Below, in pieces: positions 11,401-22,572 of a stretch of 64,000 nucleotides of DNA; position 1 is the stretch's first letter, and each line of letters starts with the position of its first letter. The stretch is from Lepraria neglecta (Eukaryota; Ascomycota; Lecanoromycetes; Lecanorales; Stereocaulaceae): NCBI GenBank assembly GCA_033220425.1, contig CM065650.1:1860001-1924000 (forward strand), given 5' to 3'. The notes under the pieces are model-generated. The model saw nothing but the letters and a program-made list of their open reading frames with translations, was not told the DNA's origin and did no database searches. The translations under genes were made by a program, and so were the position numbers.

Positions 11401-13143
11401 CAATGGACCCAGGAGGAGGATCACGAGCTTCGAAAGCTTGTCCGAGACTATGCCTACAACTGGTCATTGATATCAACCTGCTTGAGTCCGCCCTCGCTGT
11501 TCCACTCCGGGGCCGAAAGGCGAACACCATGGGAATGCTTTGAGCGCTGGATCAGCCTCGAAGGCCTCCCGGTGGAAATGGCCAAAATTAATTACTTCCG
11601 AGCTTACCATTCGAGGCTACAAGCTGCTCAGAGGACCGTCGAGGTTCAGCAACAAGCCCTGCAACAGGCACAAGGAAATAATGCAGCACAAATACCAATG
11701 CGGCGTCGAACCACCCAGCCATTTTCCGTTGAACGTAGAAAGAACGCTAAGCACATTCACCTAATTGATGCTATGCGGAAGTTGGCTAAAAAGCGAGAAA
11801 CCGCTGTTCACAAGCAACAACACGGTACGCCCCTTCTTCTGCTTATGTGTAGAATTTGTGCAGCGTTTATTTGGTTTACACGCTTCGGAGCGCTTTCGAA
11901 GTTCACCACTGATTGTGCAAACAGTTGCGAGTCTCGCTGCGATGAGAAAAGCCAACGAAGCTGTGAAGCAGAGACCTGTCATGCATACTCCACAAGAATT
12001 CAGCCGCCTCAAGCACGAGCGTCAGGTTAGAATGGAAGAGCAGCAAAGGCAGTATCGAGCGCAAATGCTTCAGCAACAAAAGGTATGCTCATCATTGATC
12101 ATGGGAAGCCAATTCTCTTCGCTAACATGTCATAGGCTGCCCAAGCGGCAAAATGCAACCAGCAACTCCTTCAACAAAGCAGCGGAGTACAGCCCGTACG
12201 CAATCCTATACCAGGCATACCAAACGGCAGTAGTCCCAACATGGCCGCTGCGAACCTTCACGGGCAAATACGGGGCGGCCAAGGAGATATTGTCAGACCT
12301 GGACAGGTGCCGAGAGGGATGAATAGTCAACCTAACGGCATTCTTCCCACCAACTCACATGGCGTGCCTCACGCTCCAATGCAACCTAACCTTCAGGCGC
12401 CAATGCAGATGCAGCAACGGTTACCTCCCAGCATGGTAACAGACCCACGTATGGCGCACGAAGTCGCTCGAGTTCAAGCAGAACAAGTCTACCGTCAGCA
12501 GCAACGGCAACATCAAGCGCAAGCTAATGGCCAAGCTGGCTCTCCTCCCATGCAGAATCCAAATCTGCTATCCCAGAGTAACCCGAATATGCTCGCATCA
12601 CTTCAAGGAAGATCTAGCCCTTCCATCAACGGTGTTGCACCGATCAATGCATCATCCACCTCACCACGAATGACACAACCTCAAACGCTTTCCAGCGGCA
12701 TGACCCCAGCCGTCAACCAGATTCAAGCGCAATTCAAGGCACGCCACCCGCAAGCCAGCCCGGACCAGATCAGCCGCATGACTACTGATACGTTGTTGAA
12801 AATGTCCAACGAAGCCAGACAGCATGCTATGCAAGCCGCTGCTGGGAACGCCAATGCTAACGCTGTCGCGAACAACAGTGCTATGGGTCTGCAAACTCCT
12901 AGTCCGATGCAGCAGGCAGCTATGATGACAAACGGGAACAATGCTATGTCAAATATGTCGAATGCGCAGTATGCGCAATACATGCGAAGCCAGCAAGCAT
13001 CCCAGCAGAGAGGTGCTAGTGTTGGCGGTGGGCAGAATGGGAGTAGGAGTGTGACGCCGTTGATGAGTGGGAGTGCTCAGGGTGGGCCGAGGCCAAGTCA
13101 AAGTCCAAGTGCAAGGCAAGTGGGCTTGGCTGGAGGACAGTAG
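8478..13143 (+). CDS. EAF1: NuA4 acetyltransferase scaffold Eaf1/Vid21
   Basis: Platform subunit that holds the NuA4 histone acetyltransferase together. Exons 8478-8521, 8635-8766, 8817-11824, 11925-12082 and 12136-13143 give 1449 residues. The conserved N-terminal block LEANSLSNGRSFDASTLPRI spans the exon 2/3 junction. A long Ser/Thr/Pro-rich region follows, then an HSA domain (QMKWMRTDFREERKWKMAAA and ACADWVASS). Next is a SANT/Myb-like domain opening WTQEEDHELRKLVRDYAYNW. After it come a basic coiled coil (LAAMRKANEAVKQRP, TPQEFSRLKHERQ) and a Gln-rich tail with many Met and Asn. The order HSA, SANT, Gln-rich is diagnostic. The first exon is the least certain part: it is the only ATG after an in-frame stop that splices into the conserved block. 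Confidence 0.88.
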
Positions 13144-13570
13144 GGCATATGGTGTGAAGGCGAAGATGTTGAGGGGTTTGTACATACTTTCCATTTCTAC
13201 AAGATTCCTTTTTCGGAAAGCAAGGTACCAGGCATGCAGATCATTGTTCGTTATGGGTGGCAGCGATTTTTATAGATGGGAATAGCGTGCATGATGCCGC
13301 TTCGATGATTTGAAAGGATGGAGAGAATTGATTTGGTTCATGACTTCATTTGTGCCATTTCTCTGTAGCTTGCGGCCAGCTGGTAAAAGGACAGTGATTC
13401 CTGCGAAGAATACTCCTGTTGAATGCTAAACCCGGGAGTCCCGTTGAAAAGGTCTAGCAAGCTAGCCTGTGTCCTTTTGAATCAATGCAGAGTAAGCCGA
13501 GCTTGACAGGCGCAGGGACGAGGCTGGCAACCGTGCATTGCATACAAATGCATACCAGACCCAATTATCT
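13144..13570. other. intergenic after EAF1
   Basis: Downstream region of EAF1 and right-hand border of the BTB island. No coding feature is supported. Confidence 0.4.
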
Positions 13571-13571
13571 T

Positions 13572-14641
13572 TTACTCCATCACCGCCGAGCTGTCATTGC
13601 CGAGGAGAGCTCGAGTGCAGCGTTTGTATTGCTGCTTGAGGTGTTCGCGGTGCGAGTCAAGCATCCCGGGTCCAGCCTTGTCCAAGATACGTTGCACATC
13701 TTCCTTCAAGCGTGTTGTAAAAGCACACTTCGGATGCGATGACTGATAGCTTCCTCCATCCAACTTCACGTGACAGGTCATCTTGGACAAGTTCCCGGCT
13801 AGGTCCAGCAAATTAATGGAGATGTCTGAAGCCTCCTGGGGCAGCGGCTACAGTCCGATGCGGACAAGCTGCCTTACCAAGGAGCCTATCACAAGAGAGT
13901 CGCACGACTCGGCCTCCCCGTAGCCTACGCAGACTCGTTTCAGTGCAGTGTATCGATCGAAAAGCTTGTGGCATACGTCTAAAAGTTCCTCGATGATCTT
14001 TTTGCGTGAGTCCAGTATGCTGTCTGAGGTTTCGTTAGCCAAAGTGTCATGTTCAAGTCACTATTGTCACTTACCAATTGCTCCAGGAGGCATAGTCTCT
14101 CCTAACGAGCTCTCCATTGTATTTAGGCATTCTCCTGTCTCGCTGATTGTCACTGTTGATACCACATGCTTGGAAAGCGATTCATAAATTTCCTTTTCAC
14201 CGAAGACCCAGGCGATGAAAAGTCACTCTTCATGTCCGGAACAAAGAATACCGGTACGTCCCTTTGCATTGGCAATCCACTCTGAGGTTTATTTGCAAAC
14301 AAGTTTGACTGCATCGTATTTGTCTCAAAGCACCGCAGTATTTAGGAGTTCGTCGAAAATCAGGGAAGAAGGGATTCGGTCGAATTTTGAGTGAGCGATA
14401 TCCAGGAGCAATCATCAGGGTTGTCGTCTAGCATTCGAAACTCACCTTCGTTACAGCTTGATGCTTTCGCCCAGTGGCCTTCTGGGTCAAACATTGTACA
14501 CCAAACGGGACTGGCTATGCACATGACGCTAGTGGATACGATATAAGTCTTCGTGAGCTTTGTCTCTTTGTTTCCATACTCGACAATGAGGCTAAGGTCG
14601 CCTCTTGGATCCACGTGAATGGTGGCTGACTTATTTTCCAT
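13572..14641 (-). pseudogene. BTB/POZ-domain gene, degraded copy 1
   Basis: Relic of a fungal BTB-domain gene related to the whole copy at 19243-20464. The first exon is readable from the ATG at 14641: ATIHVDPRGDLSLIVEYG, then SVMCIASPVWCTMFDPEGHW and RMLDDNPDD. After that the frame is lost and the conserved stretch (LLDIAHSKFDRIPSS, NTAVL, DKYDAVKLVC) continues in another frame with a stop at the position of the conserved Cys. The equivalent of exon 3 reads KKIIEELLDVCHKLFDRY and SLVIGSLVRQLVRIGL, with a stop where the family has Trp (GLWPLP), then continues to a C-terminal coiled segment. With at least three breaks it is very probably not functional. It lies tandem with copy 2, on the same strand. 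Confidence 0.72.
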
Positions 14642-15400
14642 TGCTAGGTGGGATTTTCTAAAGTAAGACGATTCGAAAGCGTTTAATGGTTGTAGGTTAG
14701 TCGATGTGATAGTGTTCGATGGCTAGAATTTGAACAATGTGAAAGGTGTTGGATGGTCAATTCATCAATATCATGAACCTGACTCAGCTTCAAGTATACA
14801 AGGTAGTCTAACATCTTATAGATCACGTTAGCCTTATCTTAATACTTGAACCAGAGTGGCAAGAGCTAGGGGTGAGTCTATATAGTAGGAGATGGGTCCT
14901 TAATACTGAGAGCCCCAGGAAGATACACAATACCCCAAAAAGCTGTCTTTCTTCCACGATCATTACTTGACTGCTAAGTGGCGTCTGAGATTACCGCCCT
15001 TAACAAACTAGGCCAGGCAGAGCGATTATTCATAATAGAGGCACATGATGAGGTGTCAGCAGCCCATATGATGAAGGATGGAGATTCTGGAAACCTTATA
15101 GGCTGAACATGGAACGGAGCAAGCGTGAATGCTTCCATTGTCCTCAACGGATGAAGAAAATTCATTCCTATCAAAACCTCATCTGTGCTATTCACCTACA
15201 GCAATTTATGCGTCCGGTGAAAATGCAATGCCACCTAAGCCATGAATGCCTCGGGATCGAGAAAAGGGATCCTTCATGGAGCTCACCCTCGTCATCATTT
15301 AGACATGTTGCTGATCCGATCCATAGAGATAAGAAGAATGAGCAAGTTGTATTTTGAGCCTATAGAAGGTTGATAAGATGACTTGCAAGAAGAGATCGAG
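14642..15400. other. spacer inside the BTB island
   Basis: This stretch lies between degraded copies 1 and 2 and shows no recognisable domain. Short open frames exist on both strands, for example 15109-15357, but none resembles the BTB family or any other family I know. Confidence 0.4.
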
Positions 15401-16540
15401 GCTGATAGCGTGCATACCTTTGCTTTGTCACCAAAAGCGGTGTTAAGGGTCTCTCCAGGCTACCGAAGCGTAAGGCGTCAAGTGCGAGGGGTGAAAGAGG
15501 TCATTTTTGAATGCTGGAGGGCTAGGTGTTCCAGGTGTGACTCGAGGACTCCCGATCCCATACTATCCTTGATATTGTGGACATTTGTCTTGAATTCCGT
15601 CGTAAATGAGCAACTCTCGTGTTCTAGTCCCTTCATGTGACACTTCATACCAAGCAACTTTTCCCTAAGCTCTTTTACACTTATGTGGATGTCAGATGCA
15701 GAAAGATGGACTGGCCACAGGTCAATATGTCGAAGGCCTTTTATTAGTGATCCTAGGACGAGGGCATCACATTCTTGAGCTGAAACGGGTATCTCGAGAA
15801 GCCCACCGCGTATGGAGCTGTTGGCCTTCCAAAGGCTGGCCGGACGTCGAGTAATGAAGTCGGGCCAGGACGCTGACGCGGGTAGGTAGCGATTAGCCTG
15901 GTCATAACACAGCTGGAGAAGTGCTTCGATGATCTTTTTACGCTCAGCCTCTATGCTATCTGTACGCCAGTAAGCGGTCTATTTCTCAATCAACAAAGAC
16001 TGCTTGTGGCATCTTGAGACTGACTAAAGGTTCCTGGAGGAAGATGATCATGCCCTCTGGTAAGGCTTCCGTAAGGGGTCAGAGACGGCCCACAACAGCC
16101 ATCAGTCACAGACGAGACCCAGTATTTGGAGACGCTCTGATAGATGTATTTGCGTCCGAACACCCAGGACACAAACAACCATTCTGGGCGAAACTCTGTT
16201 TTTGCATAGGGATCACTAATCCATTCCGTATTATACTTTATCACAAAGCACCGCTAATTGCACCAGTCTGTTGAGGGTAATGTCCCCACTGGGAGGTGTA
16301 CGATCAAAATTCAGATGTGCGATGTCCAGAAGTATCAACAAGGCGTCAGGATCGTCCTCGTGGAAATGATTCTCCCTGTTGGCAGCAGACCGCTATTCGA
16401 CCCAGCGTCCCTGGGGATCAAACATGGCATTCCAGACCGGGCTTGTTAATCGCATTACCTTGCTGGAGACGATGAAGATTTTCGTAAATGAAGGCGAAGA
16501 AGCAGAGGTGTATTGTCCAATGATGAGGTATGTAGGCGAT
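15400..16540 (-). pseudogene. BTB/POZ-domain gene, degraded copy 2
   Basis: Minus-strand relic of the same BTB family. The BTB core can be read as KIFIVSSKVMRLTSPVWNAM followed by FDPQGRW and an in-frame stop, then DDPDALLILLDIAHLNFDR and LAVLCDK. The middle exon survives as EFRPEWLFVSWVFGRKYIY (in the intact copy, ERWLQIAWVFGDHALF). The last exon reads SFTTEFKTNVHNIKDSMGSG and LESHLEHLALQ, equivalent to the C-terminal helical region of copy 1. No valid start or continuous frame was found. Ends are approximate. Confidence 0.65.
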
Positions 16541-16923
16541 CGAGAGAGGTATGGTTGAGATCAAGTAGATCGATTAGCATGACTAAGTTGTTCCCCTCAC
16601 TCTCACCTTAACACAGATCAAGACCTTGGTAGTGGAGTGACGAAAGCGGCTAGCGTCTTCTGTTAGCGTCCAGCTTCAATGACATCAGTAGCTTCTAGAT
16701 CTTGATCATGCCACCGGTTGCAAACATAATGAACATAATAAACAGACATTAGACTCAGTGGGTCTAGTCGCCACTACAAGCTTAGACACAGCTTAGGCAA
16801 AGCCAAACCCCCTTAGCCAGCAATCAATTTGCCTTCCGCTAAGAATTTTAGTTGCAAATTCTGGGCCGGGCCGAATCATCAGGACTGCCGTTGTAGCCCG
16901 AAAGGCTCTATCAAGCACCAGCG
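16541..16923. other. spacer between head-to-head BTB relics
   Basis: Separates copy 2 (minus) from copy 3 (plus), which are arranged head to head. Contains several TAGCG words (for example near 16650 and 16665). No gene supported. Confidence 0.35.
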
Positions 16924-18030
16924 ATGGCTATGGAAGGAGACGATTATTCAGTGATAATCCATCCAGTGGAAGATCCAGATTTCCGGATCCTTGTCGATTG
17001 ACCCGGCAAAGGAAAGAAACGCACCCGAGGCTCGGAGTTACCAAAAGTCTCGCAAAAGACTTTGGCTGTGTCTTCTACTGTCCTGCGTATGGCTAGCCCT
17101 GTGTGGAGAGCAATGTTTGATCCTCAAGACCATCTAATTCAGTCTCAGCCGTCGTCCCCCAACGACGACGTTCATTTCGCTGAAGACGATATCGATGCTT
17201 TGTTGCTCGTCTTATGTATTGCACATCTGCAGTTCAGACAAATACCCGATGAGATCGAATAGGATCAGTTTCTGAACATTGCTACAGTTTCATGACACTG
17301 TTGAGTTAGTCCGGCCCTGGTTGTCAAGGTGAAAAGAAAGTTTGGATCAATTGGCGTACGATCCTGGCCATGAAGGGTTTCTCTTTTGTGCCTAGGCTTT
17401 TGGATGGGATAAGATTTACGAAGGACTCGCTAGGGAGCTGATTATGACCTCCACTAAAAGCAAGGATGGCGAATGTCTAAATCGGAGTGACAGGCCAATC
17501 ACGAGCATTTTTGCCACCTGATGCGATAGGTTAGTACGATCGCTTGTGGCAGTGTTCGTAGACTAACCTTTATATCACAGACACTATTCTCGCGGCTCGG
17601 AAACTCACTATTTCAGCGATATTGGAAACGCTCTCCAAGTTACTCGATGAACACGGATCAAATTCGGTAGTCTACGAAGCAGGCCAAACAAACGACGCGG
17701 ACAGGTCCCCAGTTGATCTTGGGATTAGGCAGGAGTGTGACGCTCTAATGTTTGGATCCATCATGAAGGGTCTGAAGAGTCTTGCATTGTGGCCTGTGCC
17801 CACTTCTCCAGACGTGATCCATGGGAGCTTGTCCAAAATCATTGAGGGGCTCCTGCCTTTGAACTGCTTCGTTCTCGTGGAGAGAGGTAAGTGACCTTTC
17901 GACCCATAAAGGTTGCAAACTCACAAACAAACTCGCATCTGAAATCAAGCGCATCGAAAATAATGCCATGCCATCGGGTGTTGATGAATCACACAGAGAG
18001 CATATGAGAGCACAGGGTTTGAAGTGATTC
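16924..18030 (+). pseudogene. BTB/POZ-domain gene, degraded copy 3
   Basis: The only plus-strand member of the island. A possible start at 16924 gives VIIHPVEDPDFRILVD followed at once by a stop. The BTB core is then clear: KTLAVSSTVLRMASPVWRAM, FDPQDHL, AEDDIDALLLVLCIAHLQFR. Another stop follows IPDEIE. The last-exon equivalent starts near 17580 and reads LETLSKLLDEHGSN, then DALMFGSIMKGLKSLALWP, which keeps the Trp-Pro that copy 1 has lost. This copy therefore decayed through different changes from the others. Ends are approximate. Confidence 0.65.
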
Positions 18031-18275
18031 GGCTTCGAGGTCACGAAAGTGGCAATTCGGCAATGGGGATTTTAGTCCAGTCAGGATGTCAAGACTACGG
18101 CATTCTTTGAGATTCCACAAAGCCTTTCAATTCAACTGGGAGAACCCATCACCCTTTCATTAGCGTTGCAAGGAGTTGTGCATCTACTGCGTGTGGGCGC
18201 GCTGGTTAACGTCCTCTATAGATGCGTTTCTTCAAACCGTACGAACAATATGCAAGTAGTCAGAATGCTGTGGCT

Positions 18276-18900
18276 TCATATTGATCTCAAACCTTGTGGT
18301 ATTATAAATAGCATCGATGCCTTTATTTTGGCATCTTCTAGGCTCGTAAGCGCGCCTGACCTCCAAAGCCCACTCTTCGTCCAAGGTCTTTGAAAAGAAA
18401 TTCTCTGCTCATTCATGTGCTGTTGATGAGACACCAGAGCTCCGGAAGCCTCGTATCTCGCGTCTAGTGTGTGGACGCTATCAACCAGGCTGTCCATGAA
18501 TTCATAATCGACGTGCGAAGGCGGAAAGTCGTCCAAAGCAGGAATCACAGGCTGTGCAGGATAGGTGTAGCAATGCATGTGGCTGATGCTGAATGCGAGC
18601 GACGCTACACTGGTCTTGATTGAGGATGGATCGACTCGCCCGGGCTAGAGCTGAAGGTTTTTCAATGTCTTGATCAGGCATCCGAATATCGAAGCCTCGG
18701 ATGCTCCTGCGTCATGTCATCCTACGCCAACTGGACAACTTCAATTAGTCAGGAGCTTCATTACAGACTTTTTATTGGAGGGAGACGCATCAAAGAAGGC
18801 CAAATCATTGGATGATGGCCGAGCATCTGTGGCGAAACAAGAGCACGAGTGTTAGAGAGGAGCTGAATTCATTTAGCAGGAATATGGTCTAGAATGCTTT
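18276..18900 (-). pseudogene. BTB/POZ-domain gene, 3' fragment (copy 4)
   Basis: Only the region matching the last exon of the family is recognisable, on the minus strand: EASIFGCLIKTLKNLQL with a stop where Trp is expected, then a longer open stretch with VDYEFMDSLVDSVHTLDARY and GALVSHQQHMNEQ. This corresponds to the C-terminal helical segment of copies 1 and 2. No BTB core was found on the 5' side (up to 19.2 kb), so the copy appears truncated. Confidence 0.5.
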
Positions 18901-19242
18901 TGATGAGGTGTAATTCCTAAGAAATGCTGAAAAGTGTCCTCCCCAAACCCATTGCAGGTTTTTAAGCCAAAAATCTCCCAACGTAACGTGCTTTTCCCGG
19001 GTTTCATGGGCCTGCTGGCTGAGCATACACAGGTGACAGGCCGGCCAAATGAAATGAAAATCGGCCTTCTTCCCCTAAGAGGCATATCAGTCAGACACAT
19101 CTAGGCCTTCGTTTGTGGGTTGCCAACCTTAATCGAACCGGTTTCCAGCATGATCGCTCATCCAATTGAAATGAAACGATGGGTTTGAAACCACAATGGT
19201 CCAAGTGCAAAGTGGTCCCAGTCCTTCCTGATCTGGCATGTA

Positions 19243-20464
19243 TCACTTCTTGCTCTGCTCATCCAGATGCCTCTGCTGTTGATCAAGCAGTTCAGGAACA
19301 AGCTTTGCAGCATCTTTTACCATGACCTTGAACTTTTCCGAGAAAGAAGAGCAGTCCGAGTGGATAGGCTTCTTTCTGGAGCCCCCGAAAGTCGGGAATT
19401 GAATGTGGAGTAAGTCATTTGAGAGTCCTTGAACACTTGTCTCCTGCGTAGACACCTTTTTTGGGAGGGGCCACAAGCCAACATTGCCCAAGCCTATCAT
19501 GAAAGATCCGAGCGTGAAGGCGTTGCACTGGGAGGTGCCCATGGATTTGTCACAAAATTGTTCTTTGCCGAGTACGAGATTGTCGATCGAGCGTTTACAG
19601 AGGGTCACGATGTTTGTCAGAATCACGTTGCGAGTGTTAATGACGCTGGCTAATGACAGATTATTAGTATTGACCGCCGGGTACGCAGTGCCCTGTATAC
19701 GTGCTCACCAATGACGCTTGTGTCTCCCGTAAAGGGCTCTCCGTTGGCTTTCAGTAGTTGTCCTGACGTGGTGACGTTACAGTGGAATGCCAATTCCTTG
19801 GTGATGAGTTGGAATAGGGCATGATCCCCGAAAACCCATGCAATCTGTAACCACCGCTCCTCAGCCCCGGTCCAGAAGTTCTTGTTGACTTTGGCATTCA
19901 AGATCCATCCTTGGAGCCACTACCCAATGATAAAATTAGAATCCCGTCTACTAAACGAAGTTTTGAGAGGCAATACAAGTTGGTGAGTATGGAAATTTTT
20001 GTTCCAAAGGGGTATTCCCCAGTCATGTTGGTAAATGATAGAAACTTATGCCTTGAGGGGGTATTTCCAAGTAATTCTGGGTATGGAAGGGCAAATTTTA
20101 GCTTTGAGAGAGCACTTACTGGGCGGACGACCGTCACGGTGTCATATTTGTCGCAAAGTACAGCGACTTCGTAGAACTCTTCGGTCGGAAGAGTTTGAGG
20201 AACTTTCAAGAATTGAAGATGAATAACGTTAAGGAGAAGTAGAAGAGCTTCTGGGTTATCGTCTGGAAAAGAGACTTTGCGATCTGAGGAGTGCGCTTCA
20301 AGAAAGTGACCTTTAGGGTCAAGCATAGCGCGCCACACTGGACTAGCAAGACACATGGCTGCAGATGAGACAGTAAACGTCTTCTGATTGTCCTCAGGCC
20401 CAACCATGAGGGTCAGATTGCCTGAAGGATCCACATGAACAGTGGATTCTTTGGTGTCTTCCAT
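19243..20464 (-). CDS. BTB/POZ-domain protein, intact member of the island
   Basis: Exons 20120-20464, 19709-19919 and 19243-19649 give 320 residues. BTB/POZ folds mediate protein-protein contacts, often as adaptors for cullin-3 ligases; this fungal subfamily has no established substrate. Residues 1-45 contain TVHVDPSGNLTLMVG and FTVSSAAMCLASPVWRAMLD, followed by FPDDNPEALLLLLNVIHLQF and YEVAVLCDKYDTVTVVRP. Exon 2 opens with WLQGWILNAK, as expected for the PW-type linker after the BTB core, and holds RWLQIAWVFGDHALFQ. Exon 3 has SFMIGLGNVGLWPLP and a lysine-rich helical C-terminus. All splice junctions keep frame. It is the only copy of the five that can encode a full protein. Confidence 0.75.
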
Positions 20465-20963
20465 GGCTGAGTCGCTGTGGGCTGAGTTTGACTATCTGAA
20501 TGAGAAGAGTATTGAGAATTTGATTGGGATGAAAAAGGGAAGATCGTTGATTTTTTAGGATATTAACCTGAAGACCGTGCAAGTTGCTCATTCGAGACCC
20601 TGATGTAATAAAGTTTCGTAAGTGAAGTGAAAGGTTGACCAAAGTGAAGGGAGTTAACCGGAGAACTCGCAAAAGCCCCGGACGGTAACCCTTCGAACCT
20701 GCGTTTTAACAGTCCAGAATGCAAAAATTGGCCATGAAGATGTGGTCACTGAGTAGAAATTACAAGTTTGTTCGGGTCTTATACCCAAGTTTTCCAACCG
20801 CGCACCGCTTACTGTCAGTTGTAATGGATTTCGAGTTAGGGGAAGTATCCGGAATAGTTTGCCGACAGCGAGAAAGTTCAAAACGTCCAATGTCAAGAGT
20901 GAGGTGAAATGAATACATAGCGCCGTATCAAAAATCTAACGCGGCTAGCGCGATAAGCGAGCT
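20465..20963. promoter_or_regulatory. divergent promoter BTB gene/SPP2
   Basis: Lies between divergent starts. Close to SPP2 it contains CTAACGCG, GCTAGCGCG and ATAGCGCC (20920-20955), related to the TTAGCGC words seen in other housekeeping promoters here. No gene in it. Confidence 0.4.
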
Positions 20964-21020
20964 ATGACTGAATCTCGAAACGTTGCTCTCCATTATCTCC
21001 CTCCTTATCTACCAGCCAAC

Positions 21021-22400
21021 ATGCCTTCCGCCGACCCTCCACCTACGGCCACTGGCATGTCAAAGCCATTCTCCATATCTTTCGGCTCAGCAAAACCCAA
21101 GTCCGCACAGCCGTTCCCGCCCAAAAAGCGCCCTCATTCCGCCCTCGCAGACCTTTCAGGCAGCGAAGATGAGGGCAGCGGTCCCCAGCTTGTTATAGCA
21201 TTCGACCAGTCCGCAGGTGGCGCTATTACCAACGGGGGTTTGAAAGAGCAGACACCCTTAGTGATCCAAGCGGAAAAGAACCGGGATTGGAGGGAGGAAA
21301 GCAGGAAGAAGAGAAGAAAAAATCTACTGCCACATGAGGTGCAAGCTGCGCAATCCGGGCAGATTGAGGGCCAGCAAAACGCTCCAGTGGAGCGGGATGA
21401 GGTGTCCAAAGCGTCTGGATTGGAATTTGTCAAACGGGATGAGGACGGCGATACCAAAATGTCCGAAGGGCAACTGCCCCAAGAATCCGCGGAACAACGA
21501 ACCTCGCTCCCAAAAACCACCGACGACGAAGCGATGGAAGCTCTTCTAGGCGGTGAAAAGAATTCCACCTTACGAATTGGAACCATCGAGGCAGGCGACC
21601 GCAACGATTACGAGCCCGGAGAGAGCAACTATTCTGACTACAGGAATGAAGACGACCGCTTTAAAGCGGACGTCGCATCCCGCCCCGACGTAGCAACCCT
21701 AGACGATTACGCCGCCGTTCCAGTGGAAGAATTCGGCGCAGCTCTCCTGAGGGGTATGGGCTGGAAGGAAGGCGAGCCCGTTGGTAAAAGACGAGCTGGT
21801 GCCATTGCTGCACCTGACAAGCATAGAGTCGTCGAGCGAAGGCCTGCATTACTTGGTATAGGCGCCAAAGAAGTGCCTGGAGGAGTAGGAGATGAGTTCG
21901 GGGCGTGGGGTAAAGTGGCGAAAGGGAAGAGAAAGACGGATTTGACGTATAATCCTGTATTGTTGAAGAACTCGGTCACGGGGGAGATGTTGACGGAGGA
22001 GGAGCTGGAGGCGAAGAAGCAAAAGGAGAAGGAAGCCCAGAAGGAGAAGGACAGAGGAAAGGGCGAAGATGATTGGAGAGAAAGGAGGGATCGAAACTTG
22101 AGGGTTGATCCTGAGAGGAAGGGGGAGAGGTTGATGCTTGAGGATGGGAGGAATGGAGATAGGAGGCAGGGCGATCGGGATGAGGGACGGAGGAGGGATA
22201 GAAGCCGGTCGAAGGAAAAAAGACGGCGAGACAGGAGCTGCTCAAAAGAGTCGAGGCGGAGGGAGAGAAGTCGGGAGAGTGAAAGGATCAGACATAGTTC
22301 TTCTCGACGGCATTCGAGGGAAAGAGAGAGGAGTTATCATAGCGGCTCATCACGACGAAAATGGAGCCGGTCCGCTGAGCGGAGTCATAGGCGGCTTTGA
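21021..22400 (+). CDS. SPP2: pre-mRNA splicing factor Spp2 (G-patch)
   Basis: Spp2 activates the helicase Prp2 in the spliceosome through its G-patch. Single exon. I place the start at 21021 (MPSADPPPT), giving 459 residues; an in-frame ATG at 20964 would add 19. The N-terminus has KPFSISFGSAKPK, the typical opening of this family, followed by an acidic/basic disordered stretch. The Spp2/GPKOW G-patch lies near residues 235-285: VEEFGAALLRGMGWKEGEPV, then RPALLGIGAKE. The C-terminus is a long Arg/Glu/Ser-rich tail (many RRDRSRSKE-like units), more extended than in yeast but common in filamentous fungi. It converges with the next gene. Confidence 0.86.
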   Translation: MPSADPPPTATGMSKPFSISFGSAKPKSAQPFPPKKRPHSALADLSGSEDEGSGPQLVIAFDQSAGGAITNGGLKEQTPLVIQAEKNRDWREESRKKRRKNLLPHEVQAAQSGQIEGQQNAPVERDEVSKASGLEFVKRDEDGDTKMSEGQLPQESAEQRTSLPKTTDDEAMEALLGGEKNSTLRIGTIEAGDRNDYEPGESNYSDYRNEDDRFKADVASRPDVATLDDYAAVPVEEFGAALLRGMGWKEGEPVGKRRAGAIAAPDKHRVVERRPALLGIGAKEVPGGVGDEFGAWGKVAKGKRKTDLTYNPVLLKNSVTGEMLTEEELEAKKQKEKEAQKEKDRGKGEDDWRERRDRNLRVDPERKGERLMLEDGRNGDRRQGDRDEGRRRDRSRSKEKRRRDRSCSKESRRRERSRESERIRHSSSRRHSRERERSYHSGSSRRKWSRSAERSHRRL

Positions 22401-22572
22401 TCCCCAGATTTTAGTTCCAGTCGGATGAATTGTACGATGTATATGTCTTATATATCACACAAATTGGGATGCTTTATGGTCGGGGTATCTATGCTTTCAA
22501 ATACATAAGCTATGTTTTCCATGCCATGCAATGTGCTGCCCATCACGATCTTTGCTCCTCTTCTCAAAACCC

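Noticed and set aside
11765-12322. Separate gene inside the 3' half of EAF1
   Set aside because: Its middle part is the EAF1 exon 4 sequence in the same frame; the rest reads through introns.
18873-19100. 75-codon frame as another BTB gene part
   Set aside because: No match to the BTB core or helical tail; position alone is not enough.
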